Shown here piece after piece: positions 43,417 to 55,092 of a DNA stretch of 64,000 nucleotides (position 1 is the stretch's first letter; every line of letters begins with the position of its first letter). The DNA comes from Ophiobolus disseminans. Lineage: Eukaryota > Ascomycota > Dothideomycetes > Pleosporales > Phaeosphaeriaceae. Made by a program: the position numbers and the translations under genes. The notes beneath the pieces were generated by a model. The model made no database searches. It was not told the DNA's origin and saw nothing but the letters and a program-made list of their open reading frames with translations. The DNA lies in NCBI GenBank assembly GCA_010093685.1, contig MU006231.1, positions 234,428-298,427 on the forward strand. The letters run 5' to 3'.

Positions 43417-45202
43417 ATGCGCTGCTTGAACATCGCAGCAGCTGTGTTGGCACTCGCCCTGTCTGTGGACGCTGCAACTATCACTCGTAATGCTCGTTGC
43501 GGATCTGGCGGAAACGGCTTGACATGTATGGGGTCTTGGTGGGGGAACTGCTGCTCTCAACATAGCTACTGGTACGTACTGCCTAGGGAGTTACGAGCCC
43601 AGTGCTATTTCTGTCCCACGAATGCTAACATCATTATCAAAGTGGTTCCACTGACGCTTACTGCGGCTAGGGCTGCCAGCCAGGTTTCGGTGAATGCAAA
43701 GGATACAGCCCTCCGGTGAATTCACCTTCAGCGTCAAGGGCTGCGCCAAGTCCTGCACCTTCTCCGGCACAGCCGGTCTCTAAAAACTCTCGTTGTGGTG
43801 CTGGATTCGGGGGCCGGACCTGCTATGGTGGCAAGTGGGGAGACTGTTGCTCGAAACACTTTTACTGTGGTAGTATAGATAACTACTGCCGTCCGAGTTC
43901 ATGCCAAAAAGGATACGGCCGATGCGAGTCGGGTGAAAGCAAGTCGTCGACGCCTGTTCGACCTCCCCCGTATTCGTCCCTACGACCAGCAAGTAGCAGT
44001 ATTCGATCGACACCGTCTTCATCAAGCAGAGTCGCCTCCCCATCGCCAGCAAGGAGCAGTAGCATCTCTTCTAGCCGAGCTCCCCAAGTGATATCGTCAA
44101 GCCGATTTTCAACGCCATTGGCAAGTCCTACACCAACAAGCTCGATCAGTGTTAGGCCTCAGACTTGCGGACCACGAGCTCAGTCTTGTGTTCTTATACC
44201 TCTGGGGATAGTCCAATCCTGTCGAAGTGCGATTCAGTCTCGTGGAATACCCATTACGACATGCATTGGACCGCCAGTCACGTCGCTTGCCACGGTGACT
44301 GTCACGCCGAGCCCAGCAGTCGCGATAGTCACCGTCACGGCCACAGTTACTGGTGGTGCCACGGTGCAATCCACACTCCTACGCACGTCTACAGCTCTCA
44401 GTACCGTCACCACCACGACTACGACTACTGTTAGTGCATTCTCGACTACCACCGTAACATCAACAACGTAAGTGACCCCATTCACGCCAAAAGTAGTTCC
44501 TAGGCTGACATCTCTTACAGCACAGCGTTAACAAATGTCGTTGTGCCTTACGTCCCCCAAGAAAGCGTGTGTGTAAGAGACCAACCCATCCGCCGCGCTG
44601 ACGACCTCGCTCCCGACTGCTCCTGCTTCCTCACGTCGACGGTCAATGCAGCTCCTGTCACAGCAGCCACAACAATCACACTCACCGCTTCAACCCTGCT
44701 CGTTCAGCCTACCGCCTTTACGACATTCACAACTACGGTTGTACAGATAGTGCCTCAGACCGTGGTCGAATCCTCAGTTGTAACATCTACTTTGACCAGC
44801 ACCGCCAGCGCGTCCTCTGTCGTAACCACCACAACTACGGCCTCGGCCTTGGCAACCGCCGTAGTCGTTGCATCCTTCTGTGATAGGCTGCGCCGCATCA
44901 CCGGCCCGCCTGCCCTTCGTAACGGCGGCGTCGCTGTGTTGGGAACAAGCGGCGACGCCTTCAACGGCGCCAACGGATGCTGCCAGCTGTGTCAGGCCAA
45001 TAGTAACTGCGTGTACTACGAGTACAATGCGAGGCAGCAGTTGTGCTCCACCTACAGCACTGAACTGAATGGATCGCCGACAAATCCGTGTAGAAGCCCC
45101 TCTTGTCCAGCCGGTGTGCAAAACTATAATAGCTTCGATAACGTTTCGGGGACCGAGTTTTACTCTGGGCCGTGCTTGGCGCAAAACCGTGGAGGAAGCT
45201 GA
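43417..45202 (+). pseudogene. Secreted chitin-binding (CBM18) and PAN-like protein gene with in-frame TAG
   Basis: Three exons (43417-43571, 43643-44467, 44521-45202) join to 554 codons in one frame. A signal peptide (MRCLNIAAAVLALALSVDA) leads into a hevein-type chitin-binding module with the first cysteines in ARCGSGGNGLTCMGSWWGNC, and a second module, SRCGAGFGGRTCYGGKWGDC. A long Ser/Thr/Pro-rich, probably O-glycosylated linker follows, then a Cys-rich PAN/Apple-like domain (GCCQLCQANSNCVYYEYNA). Codon 61, a TAG at 43668-43670, falls in the first module between YCG and GCQPGFGECKG, where family members have an ordinary residue. The alternative acceptor made by this CTAG leads to a stop within about 20 codons. 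So the allele is null, read through, or miscalled. Confidence 0.75.
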
Positions 45203-45493
45203 GGGTTGTATGAGCATGGCCTCGGGGTTTGGAGGCGCTTTTTCCGTCGCTGAGTTTGTTGTTGTCCTGAAGTTCAGGAGTCTTAATGCCAAGTCGAGTT
45301 TGGAGTGTGTGAGGTAAACAATTTACCAGATTCTTGTTCGATCCTGGTGCTCTGTAGTATTGAAACTTGAAGACACTTTTCGGCGTCACCGCTTGACTGT
45401 CTCCCTGGGTCGAATTTGTTGACCAGCTTCTTTTAATCAGTTGTTGTTCAACAAGCAGCTGATCCTCGCGACAAAGTATACGGCCTCTTAGGC

Positions 45494-45981
45494 ATGGGTT
45501 TCGAACGACTAAGCGGAGTGGATGAGGATAAGAGCTCCGCCGTCATGTCGTCTGTCAGCTACACTAGCAGTGTGTTGGGGCTTACTATAACACACGTGAA
45601 GATAGACCTGCTGACTTCAGGAGTTAATGAGCTCTTTAGAGGGCCAATCTTTGATCGATTTGGCCTTACCGACAGCATTATCGACCTCCAGAAACGTTAG
45701 CGCAATCGCTGAACGGATTGGATGACGACGTTGCTGAATATAGTCTAACAGTCCATCGCACGCTGTTTCTCACTAGTGCTGGTTTTATCGGCGAAGGTCA
45801 CCCAGGAGCTCGAAAAGATGACAAGATCGCCATCCTATTTGGGTGCAAAGCACCGTTTGTTGTACGCTGTGATGGAGATCACTTCCTTTTGATGGGAGAG
45901 TGCATTGTCTACGGCATCATGCGGAGGAAGGCTGTGTTGGACAGCGATGAACGCCGGATTCAAGACTCGTGCTTCTGGTGA
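45494..45981 (+). pseudogene. Relic of a HET-protein C terminus (copy 1)
   Basis: Two frames in series. The first, from 45494, contains VLGLTITHVKIDLLTSGVNE, like the segment before the C-terminal HET block. It stops at 45698, and 45718-45981 continues in a different frame with HRTLFLTSAGFIGEGHPGAR, DKIAILFGCKAPFVVRCDGD and HFLLMGECIVYGIM, ending in DSCFW. This matches the tail of the HET gene at 14.4 kb and of the copy at 47 kb. No HET catalytic-type N-terminal domain precedes it. Fragment, not functional. Confidence 0.65.
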
Positions 45982-46448
45982 AGGAGCCAATTGGTTGGTG
46001 GCTACTAGTGGCAATGCATGTTTATGCTGTGGTCGAAATGTTTTAATGTTGCGCTGGACTGCAGTGGTTCGTTGAGCAAAGTCACCACGCGTTTCACCAC
46101 CCCGCTTTTGACACTATGTCGAGGAAGCGCTTTGCCCGTCCACTTTGATGTTTTGATTGTATCGCTCGTTCGAACACCAAACAGCTACGATTAGCAGAAA
46201 TAGTCGATTTGACGGCTTTCCCGTCTTCGAATACAATGGACGAGGCTTTCAAAGGCAAGCCTTGGTTTTTGTCAGCATGGCACCTCAGTTCACATGGTAC
46301 ACTGTGGACTGCATCTCCACGTGACTCTTAGTCACTGGCTTACTCATCATGTTGTGTATATAATCGCTCTATGTAGCTCTCTCAATACAACAACCTTCTC
46401 CCTCTTTTCTGCCCTGTCTCTCACATCCGACAGTTTTGTGACTTTTTA

Positions 46449-47243
46449 GTGAACCTTGAGCTGACATCCGTAACACACTACGAATATGAACCTCTCTACC
46501 AGTATAACAAGGCGGAACGAGCGAAAGCGTACGATCAACGAAACTCAGAGATGTACACGGCACTGCCAGAAGTGCTCCGAGAGGAAGCCTGCGAAAAGCG
46601 ATTCAAAGTCATGGTTCTCGCGAGAGTACTGCTTGACCACAGACACGAAGACGCCGATATAAAAGGGCCCTGCTTATGTGTACAAGGCATCATCGTAATT
46701 TCGTTAAGGAACTTCTTGACGATGCAAGCGTTGAGTACTTCCGAGGATGTTATAATACTTAGCTATCTACTCCTATGCGAGATAATGAGGCATACGAAGT
46801 GATCACGAGTCGGGCAGGCATGCGCATAAGCAGCAGTGTTATGGAACAAAGGAAGAGACTAGCTGACTCGCACTTTTGGCAGCATGTTGCCGGTCTGGAA
46901 GCGGACCCCCCAAGACTGCCCTTGTTGATCACCGCACGACCAAGATCGCACGAGGAGTCGCTCAAGCAGCCGAAAGATTCTCCCGAGAGTGGCGGAAGCG
47001 TCCGTGTAGATGCGTCGCGTCTCTTCGAGACCGCAGCTGGTCTTATTGGAGGAACAGCTGTATATACACGCAGGTGACGAGATAACGATATTCTTCGGTG
47101 CACCAGTTCTGTTCGTGGTCAGACAAGATCCAGAGCACAACCACTTTCTACTCATCGGGGATTTCTATGTGCTCGGCATCATGAAGGGCGAGGCGGTAAA
47201 GGATCTCGACGAGTCCAAAGTGGAAGACTTGTGGCTGTGGTAG
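46449..47243 (+). pseudogene. Relic of a HET-protein C-terminal half (copy 2)
   Basis: A longer decayed fragment. The first frame (46449 on) has KGPCLCVQGIIV, like the HET segment just before the C-terminal block. A frame change and an in-frame TAG near 46760 lead to DNEAYEVITSRAGMRISS in the next, and a second frame change near 47055 leads to GDEITIFFGAPVLFVVRQ and HFLLIGDFYVLGIMKGEAV, ending DLWLW. The spacing and final Leu-Trp match the HET gene at 14.4 kb. At least two frameshifts and a stop make it non-functional. A TATA-like tatataatc at about 46357 lies upstream. Confidence 0.65.
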
Positions 47244-47641
47244 TCACAGTACGGAACTAGTCATGCAGCACAACGGTGTGCCAAGGAATGCAGGTCGCGT
47301 TAAAATACGACGTGTCTTCGCTCTTGGTATGTTTCGTTTGGGAAATTTAGGTCTACCGTAGCTACGCCCGGTGTGTTTCGAGAGTCTGTCAAGAAATCTT
47401 TAGCGATGGTTTTCGTTTCGGGTGTTTCACAAACGTACTACGCTTACTGCTTGTAAGAATACGTGGGCCTCTCAACGCCATTCTCACCACTATAGAAAAT
47501 ATCAGATAGTGAACGATCGTTGGCCTTCTTGTGATTTCTTAACGTGACGTAACAGCTTGATCTGTCCACTGATACGCCAGATCGGTGATCCGAACATACC
47601 AAGCACAATCCACCGGAAGGCGTCATTTCTCAGCTTCTAGG
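47244..47641. other. Intergenic DNA between HET relic 2 and the DUF3433 gene
   Basis: About 400 bases, no supported feature. Confidence 0.4.
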
Positions 47642-49963
47642 TTACTTTTCCTCTGTTTGAGTGCCTTCTTTCGAGAGACGAAGCATGAGGTTTCTACCCC
47701 ATAAACGCATTCGAGCCATGATCGTCGATGGAGAGCGCGCGGGAAGTTTTCGGTGTAGCGGAAGTAGGAGAAATGGTAATGGATCAAGAATAGGCGATTC
47801 TGCTTCCTCAAAAACCTTGCATCCCTTGTCACATTTCTCGATTCGTCCCACTGCTGCTACATGCCTCCTTGATCGATGATCATCATGGTTCCACTTTACA
47901 TCTACTCCGAAGTGTCTCTTGCCATCTACGCCAGTGAATAAACCAGTTTGGAAGCGCTGCTCTTGAAGAAAGAGTCGAGATTCGAGATGGCGTTTGGTGG
48001 CGGTTTTCGATGAAATATCTAAGGCGCGATTTTGCATGATCTTGCTGGCATAGAAGAAAGACATTATATCCGCTAGACTGAGGCACCTTCGTGGTAGACG
48101 TCGGTGTTGCCGTGAGAAGAAAGCTATTACTAAACTGATCCAAAATGCAATGAGAAACCCGATCATGAGAGAGAGCGAGAGACCGTTGTAATTGCCGTTA
48201 AAGATTACCTGCTTGTTGTCGTCTTCTTCTTTTTCAATGATGACAAATCCAGCCACCAGAACAGGGAATGTTGGTCCGACTAAGCTAAGAACGGAAAACC
48301 AAGCTACAATCCAATGCTTATTGGCCAAGGCCGCATACGTTACGGCACCGGGAAGGCCCCAGAGGTAGTCCAAGAGAAGGCTGTCGTCGACTGAAGTATC
48401 TTCCTTGTACATGTTGACAAACGGCTGGCTTATTCGCATTTGTAGGTCCAGATTGACAATCCAAACTCCCGATATGACGGATGCAACACCGACCAGGATA
48501 ATGCGAGCCACCACGTTTACTGCGTTGCCCGATAGGGAAGTCAGGTATTTCCATACGCGTAGGTCATATAAAATCTGACTCAGTAATTGTCCCAGTCCCG
48601 AGCTGTTTTCCTGGCGGATTTTGTCGAGAAAACCCACACTCACTATCAAAGCGACACTGGTTAGTAGCGTGGGGGGGAGCAATTGCCATTTTGGAATCAA
48701 CAGTGTAGTAGCATATGGTGTCCGAATGCCCGAAATGTGGTGATCCTGCGGGCATCCGCAAAATGCTCGATGAATTTCCCGGTCGCAAGCAGTGACGGCA
48801 TTATCTTCTGTGGGCAATCAGCGTGAAAATCAAGAATACTGGTATTCGCATTCCGCAAAGTAGTCATGGTTAAGTACTTACCTTCGCTACGTCCTTGACG
48901 TCCGACTCCATATATGACCTTGCTCTCGTGGCCTCTCTGCTATATCCAGTAGCCAAGACGGTATTCCAGGTTGGCTAACGCACGGGGTGGTATGTCTTGA
49001 CCGGCTTCCACTAGTTCAAAGTCTCCGATGGTGTTCGATCCATGAAATAGCGATAGGTGATCTGCGATCGTTGTTGCATCCCATCTCAATCCTGTCTCTT
49101 TGTTGCTGAAGTACATCAGGAAACAAGTGAGCACAATAAGGTGCACGGAGTACAACACAATTAAGCTAATACCTGCAACAAAGTTGACCTGTACTAGTGA
49201 TCCAGAGGCAGTTGGCGACACTGTAAGAAGGACTGCCTTGAGTGCCGTAACCCATGCGATTGCCCAGGTGCCGGTATCTACCAGCACGCGTTTCCAAGTT
49301 AATTCAAGCCACAGATTACGCATACCCATCACTCCAGGACTGCGGCGGAAGATGAGCCCTAGTAGCCAAAGAAGTGGAGGCGGTAGAAACAGCGCGGGGG
49401 GTAATACCATGTTGGCATCTACCGATCGAATGCCAGTGGCATGTCGTGATCTCACTCGAGTAGAGGTCTCATCGGCCATTGCTATGTAAGGACTTATTCG
49501 CGCATCGGCATAAGAGACGCTCCGAGCCAAGACTGTAGTTATAGTCCCGATAAGGGAAGGCGCGTATCGTACCATGGCTCCAATATCCGGGTATGATGAG
49601 TGGAATTCGCGTCGTGTCCCTGTTTTGAAGCACAACAAGCACAAGCCTGCAAGAACTACGGAATTGTAGACTAGGATTGCTAAGAGGCAGGCGTCATTCA
49701 AGATGTAAGGCTTCGCGTTGAGCCGTGGGTAGCCAGGAGGTACAGGGACGGGTCGTAATGTTGGCAGATCTTGAATGTGTTTTTCAGCCGAAGAACAAAA
49801 GTTACGAGCCTGTTGGGCACTTACCAGATGTCTGGCTCGACTCGGCACCAACCGAGCCTAGAGTGCTATGATCGTGATGTGTTTGAGGTATTTCGTTGCC
49901 ATCTCCTGCGTTGAAAGAGTGGCGAGAGAGGGTCCGGGACGCGGAGGTTCGCACGGTTGTCAT
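47642..49963 (-). pseudogene. DUF3433-family multi-pass membrane protein gene with in-frame TAG
   Basis: Three exons (49963-49825, 49769-48882, 48807-47642) join to exactly 731 codons in one frame. The protein has two related membrane halves, as in DUF3433 proteins (fungal membrane proteins of unknown role). Hydrophobic segments include LNDACLLAILVYNSVVLAGL, ALFLPPPLLWLLGLIF and LIVLYSVHLIVLTCFLMYF in the first half, and PTLLTSVALIVSVGFL and LMIGFLIAFWISLVIAFF in the second. The block TIADHLSLFHGSNTIGDFEL is repeated in kind as SLADIMSFFYASKIMQNRAL. Codon 323 is TAG (48940-48942), right after RLGYWI; the following frame reads VIYGVGRQG, which continues the family pattern. So the gene is intact but for one nonsense codon. 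The start at 49963 is the only suitable Met. Confidence 0.78.
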
Positions 49964-51290
49964 GACAGGCGTTACCAACGTGGGATTTCTGGTCTTCAAC
50001 CCGGGGCATTAGACTGGGTTTTGAGCACGCAGACAGCGCACCAGGCTGAAATGGGGCTGCCCAGTTCGACCACCAATCAATAGCTTTTGTAGAGGCTGTG
50101 CAGCTTGGCAGGCAGCTTATGTGCATCATAGTTTCGTGATTGGCCTCGACTGGAGGCTTGCCAACGAGGCGTAGCATGCACTCGCCGATGTGCTTCTCAT
50201 CCAAAGGCTGGCCGTTTGCGTCCATGCTTGACTACCACTTACATCTGCGAGTGTAAGACTGCGCCATGCATACCTAGGTAACCCTTACCCAGTTAGTGTG
50301 ACGTTCCAGCATCTGGGCCCCATATGTACAAGAATGTCTGTGACGCGCTATAAGAGCATCTCCGAGGGCGAAATAGGACGTTGAAGCCAGACGAGATAGA
50401 GTGATGTTTGTCCCGATCACTAGCCGGGTGCGTTCTGTCTCTCACAGGCACGTGACTCGGCCTCGACCTCTTTCGGACTGCAAGTACACTCGCTAGGATT
50501 TGGATCCTTGACGAGTCGTGTCCACGAAGCTCTCGATGCAAGCAATAGCCGTTGAATCTTGATCGGTCATTGCGCAATCGTGGGGCCTAGGTGGAGGAGG
50601 AATGCTGGATATGGACAAGTCTCGAGTAGAGGACTCGTAATTGGGGCAGGGCGATCAAAAGGATATGGTCGGTTGGGGACATTTGATGCGACGAAAGGAT
50701 CGCAAATAATTAACGTCTTGGTATAGGTATACGGTAGATGTTTTGGTGTTGAGGCTGCGAAGCGAGGACAGGGATGCGGCAAGCCCCCTCATCATCGTTA
50801 GCCGGTTGGCGCCAATGCCGGGCTCAATGATGGTCATTTGTGAGGAGAGATATCTGGAGTTGCGATGATAGCTCAAAGCGTTCTGTCCTATATTTTACAG
50901 ATGGATGCGCCACCCCCGAAATCGATGCCGGTATGACGATCCTCTAGCGGCGCGGTACCTGATGCGTAGATTGTGACGGAGGGGTGCTGAAGCGCTACTC
51001 GATGCAGTTGGCAGGTCGCGATTGCAATCACCGATGACAGGTCTAGACCGCGACGATGCCTGCCTGACACTCGCCCTCTGCGTCCTGTCGACGTGGTGAA
51101 GCCGGCTGACGAGCACGCACGAGGGCGTGGGGCAGGTGTTGACTTCTCTCTGCAAGATGGGTTCCTGAGTCTGACGTCACCTCGAGCCTCTCCCCAGAAT
51201 TAGCCACTCTGTTCCTGTGCGCCAGACATTGTTACTCATCGCGAAGCCAGAGCACGCGCACACAAACCTCCGGCGCTCTGCACCCGCGCC
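49964..51290. other. Intergenic DNA before the hybrid histidine kinase
   Basis: About 1.3 kb with no supported gene or RNA. It should hold divergent promoters for the DUF3433 gene and the histidine kinase. Composition turns GC-rich from about 50.9 kb. Confidence 0.4.
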
Positions 51291-54200
51291 ATGGAAAATC
51301 TGGACAAGCTCACCGCCGCAGGGCTGCCCGTCTTCGACCTCAACTCGGAGCACCTCGACGAAAAAGACTGGTAACACGGCGGCAGCACCATTGTCGCATG
51401 CCTCCGCTGACGGACACAGGTCTCAGTCGCCGCTCGGCCCGCGCGACACATGGCCGGGCGCGCTCAAGTGCCTGGTCAACTCGTGCATCCTGCCCATGCC
51501 CCACTGCTCGGCCATCTTCTGGGGGGAGAAGCTCGCCGTGGTGCACAACCTGGCGTGGGGAAAAGCGCGGGGCGACCTGGACGGCCAGGGCTCGACCGGC
51601 CATGTCAGCTACGGCGGCGAGGCGCTGAGCGCCCTCTCCAAGGTGCTGCGGGGGCGGACCGTCAAGGTAGGTAAGCATCGCCGCCGTCTGCTCGCGTGGT
51701 GCGCCCGCCCTGACGCGCTGCAGCTGCCCGCTTCTTCCTGAAAGACCTGCCCGAGGATGCGCACGAGGACCAGGTGCTGCTGAGCACGCTGCTGGACGCC
51801 GACGGCAAGCGACAGGGCGTCCTGGCCCAGCTGCTCAGCCAGGGCAACGTGGACCGCTACACGCCCATCGACGGCCTGGACAGGCTCACCCAGCGCAGCC
51901 ATGGCCGCCAGGTCAAGGACTCGCAGACCCAGCAGACGAGCCGCCCGACGGGCACCGAGCAGGTCGACTCGATGCAGACGCAGCTGTTCCAGCGCTTCGC
52001 CGAGCTGCTGCCCAACGGGCTCGCCATCCTCGACTCCGAGGCCGAGGCCATCTTCGTCAACGACGGCTTCTTCAAGCTGACCACCAACAAGATCCAGAAC
52101 GAGTTCCGCGCCTGGCCCGAGAGCATCCATCCCGACGACTATGAGCGCGTCATGTCTGCTTACCGCGAGGCCTTCTCCAGCCGCAAAGAGCTGCGGTGCG
52201 AGTTTAGATGCGCACCCTCTGCGACGGGCGAAGAGGGCGAGTGGCGACTATTCCTGCTTAGACCGCTGAGCGACGAGCCGGACGCCGGATTCATCAGCGC
52301 CATCGTCGACATCACCGAGATCAAGCAGGCCGAGCTCACTCAAGAACGAGCCGCAATCGAGGCCCAAGAGCGCAAGGAACAGCAGGAGAGGTTCATCGAC
52401 ATGGTGTCCCACGAGATTCGCAACCCTCTTAGTGCAGTGCTTCACTTGGCCGAGGAGATTCGAGAGGTCACCAAGGAAATAGGCGCAGCCCACGAGGACT
52501 TGAAGGACCAAGTTGCGGACATACTCGACGCCGCAGACACCATTCTACTCTGCGTCTCCCACCAAAATACCCTAGTTGACGACATCCTGTCCTTCTCCAA
52601 GCTCGACTCCATGATGCTGTCACTTGTGCCGCGTCGTAAGCAGATTATCCATCACTGTTGTCTCGCGCTAACTCGGTTCAGAGGTGCGGCCAAAATGGGA
52701 GTTTGCGCAAGCTCTCAGAGTTTTCCAGTCAGAGTTCAAGGCCAAGAATATCAAATTCCACTACGCTATGGACATATCTTATGAGGATCAGGGGATTGAA
52801 TACGTTGTTGCCGATCTTAACAGGATGAAGCAAGGTACGGAACCTCGTGCTACGTCTAAAAGCCGCGCTAACAAGCTGCAGTCCTGGTCAACCTGATTAC
52901 AAATGCCATTAAATTCACGTCTAAGAAGAATGGGGAACGGAAGATTGTAGTCTCCATGGGCGCCTCCACCGAGCGTCCAACTTCATATCCACCAAACGTC
53001 ATCTATTTCAGTGAAGATCAAGAAGACTTCCATATCGACTCAACCATGACGTCTGAGTGGGGGGATGGTGATGCCATGTATCTCATGGTCGCCGTCAAGG
53101 ACACAGGCATCGGCATCAGCGCAGAAGGCCAGGCGAAGTTGTTCGAGCGGTTTCGACAAGCAACACCAAAAACACAAGAAAATTACGGGGGCTCGGGGCT
53201 GGGCCTGTTCATATCACGCAAACGTACGTCCACAGCTACTCCTCGATCTATGGTTGGCTAACACCGCATCAGTATGCCAATTGCACGGAGGCGACATTGG
53301 CGTCAGTTCCAGAGAAAGTGAAGGCTCAACATTTGGTTTCTTCTTCAAAATACGTCGCTCAGATGGCTCAAGCGGAGATGGGAGGCCTCCATTCCAGTCT
53401 CGAAGTAACTCCGAAAGTTCGCAACAAAGTAGCCGGGAGCAGAAACCGCAGCCGCCCCGCCCGAGCTACAGTCGAGCTAATTCCAATTTGACCCAAATCA
53501 AAGAGCGACAAAACGAGCGTCCGGAAGCCAAAACTCTCACCAGCCATTCTGGTGTGGATGCCGAAAACACAAATGAGTCTTTGAAAAATCCACCCACCGA
53601 ATACATGGCCGAGTCGCATCCTGAATCGTCCTCGGATCGTCGATATGAAGTGACAGAAAAGATAGCACGGGATATACATCCTAAACGATCAGAAGTCAAC
53701 AAGGCCATCGAGGAACAACTGCCCAATCTGGACCACGGTGAATCACAACGACAAGCAGGCGCTGCAGCCGATACTTCGCGATCGCAAAGCAATCAACTTT
53801 CTGATGAGAAACAGACATTACTGCTCGTAGAAGACAATTTGATAAATCAAAAGGTTCTACGTCGGCAGCTGCAAACCCGCGGATTCGAAGTCTTCACCGC
53901 GAATAATGGCCAAGAAGCGATTGACGCCGTTGCCGAACGTGGCCAAATACCGACTAGCAATACCACCGATCGCAACTTCTTCGACGTGATTCTTATGGAC
54001 CAGGAAATGCCTATCAAGGACGGGAACACGGCTACGCAAGAAATTCGCCTACTGCAGCAGGAAGGCAAAGCAGGATACAGCCGCATCCTCGGCATCTCGG
54101 CGAACGTGCGCGAAGCGCAGACTAAGAGCATGCGCGAAGCTGGCATGGACGACGTGATATCCAAGCCCTTCAAAGTGAACGACCTGGTCAAGCGCATACG

Positions 54201-54528
54201 AAGTGTCATGCTGGAAGCCGAGCCAGAAAGGAAGGGTGGAAAGTACACGGTGTCGCCGCCCTCGTCGGACACAGGCGACAACAAGGAAATTCAGATGCTG
54301 GAAGACCTTACCATCCGCTCCCGCAGCCAGGAAGAAGAATTCGAAAAAGGCCACGAGGGACCCAGGAGCGGCGGCGGCAGCGCGACGGTCGAGCTCGATG
54401 GCAAACAACAGGAAACGCAAGACGAGCTGGAGGATCGGAATCGGAGGGACGGCAAGGCGGGGAAGAAATCTGGGCGCGAGGGCGACTTAAGAGGTGGTGA
54501 GAGGTCGCAGAGTAGGCAGCCTAGATGA
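51291..54528 (+). CDS. Hybrid histidine kinase with PAS and response-regulator domains
   Basis: Fungal two-component sensor that passes phosphate by way of its receiver domain to a phosphotransfer protein. Six exons (51291-51370, 51420-51670, 51724-52635, 52682-52834, 52882-53223, 53273-54528) join in frame to 997 residues. Order: N-terminal sensing module with [17 protein letters not shown] from about residue 210 ([20 protein letters not shown]); H box [13 protein letters not shown] with His 340; N box [11 protein letters not shown] boxes DTGIGIS and [10 protein letters not shown]; receiver domain [23 protein letters not shown] with Asp near 822, and ISKPF lysine. A charged, Gly-rich tail ends it. 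No membrane segment, so it is likely cytosolic. The start and its 80-nt first exon are supported by a consensus intron. Catalytic residues are intact. Confidence 0.93.
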
Positions 54529-54815
54529 GGTGTCGATCTTTGTTGTTGTTGTTTTTTTGGTTTAAAATTGCATTGCGTGGTGTTTTGGTCTCTCAGGCTG
54601 GGATGGGATGGGATTCTGGATCAACGGGGCTATGATGGGATGAAATGGATGTTTGGGTTGCATTTAAATGGGTTCATAGACATGTGGCGCGTATGTAGTT
54701 TCAGTGATTACTGCTAATGCGATGTCCTTGGGCCTCTGGCTTGAGCATAATACTGTGTGCGCTGGATGATGAGACTTGATATGATGCTCAGAAATGGCTC
54801 CCAACAGCCCTCTCC

Positions 54816-54889
54816 TCTGCGTTCCTTACTTACTCGTCGTACTACTCATCTTCAACCCGCCATCAATCTCCACAACCGCCACATTCAGG
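54816..54889. repeat. Diverged duplicate of the SDR gene 3' end
   Basis: About 74 bases here match 55083-55157, the last codons and stop of the SDR gene, in the same orientation with roughly one mismatch in nine. The shared core includes ttccttacttactcgtcgta. It is a non-coding leftover of a tandem duplication. Confidence 0.75.
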
Positions 54890-55092
54890 GATGGTGGGTG
54901 GGGGGCGGGCTTAGGTATCATAGCGAGAGAATGTAGATGTAATTGTAGCTTGTGGTATGTTGGGCACGTATAACTGTATTCTAGTTACTCCTACTGTATG
55001 CCGCCAGTATTTTCCATCTGCACAGCCCACGGCGCAAAACGTAACATTGAACACCTGGAATAGAGAAAGCTTCCTAAATCACCCTGCATTCC

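Noticed and set aside
43668..43670. CTAG at 43667-43670 as the real intron acceptor, which would remove the stop
   Set aside because: Splicing there gives a frame that ends within about 20 codons and loses the cysteines of the chitin-binding module.
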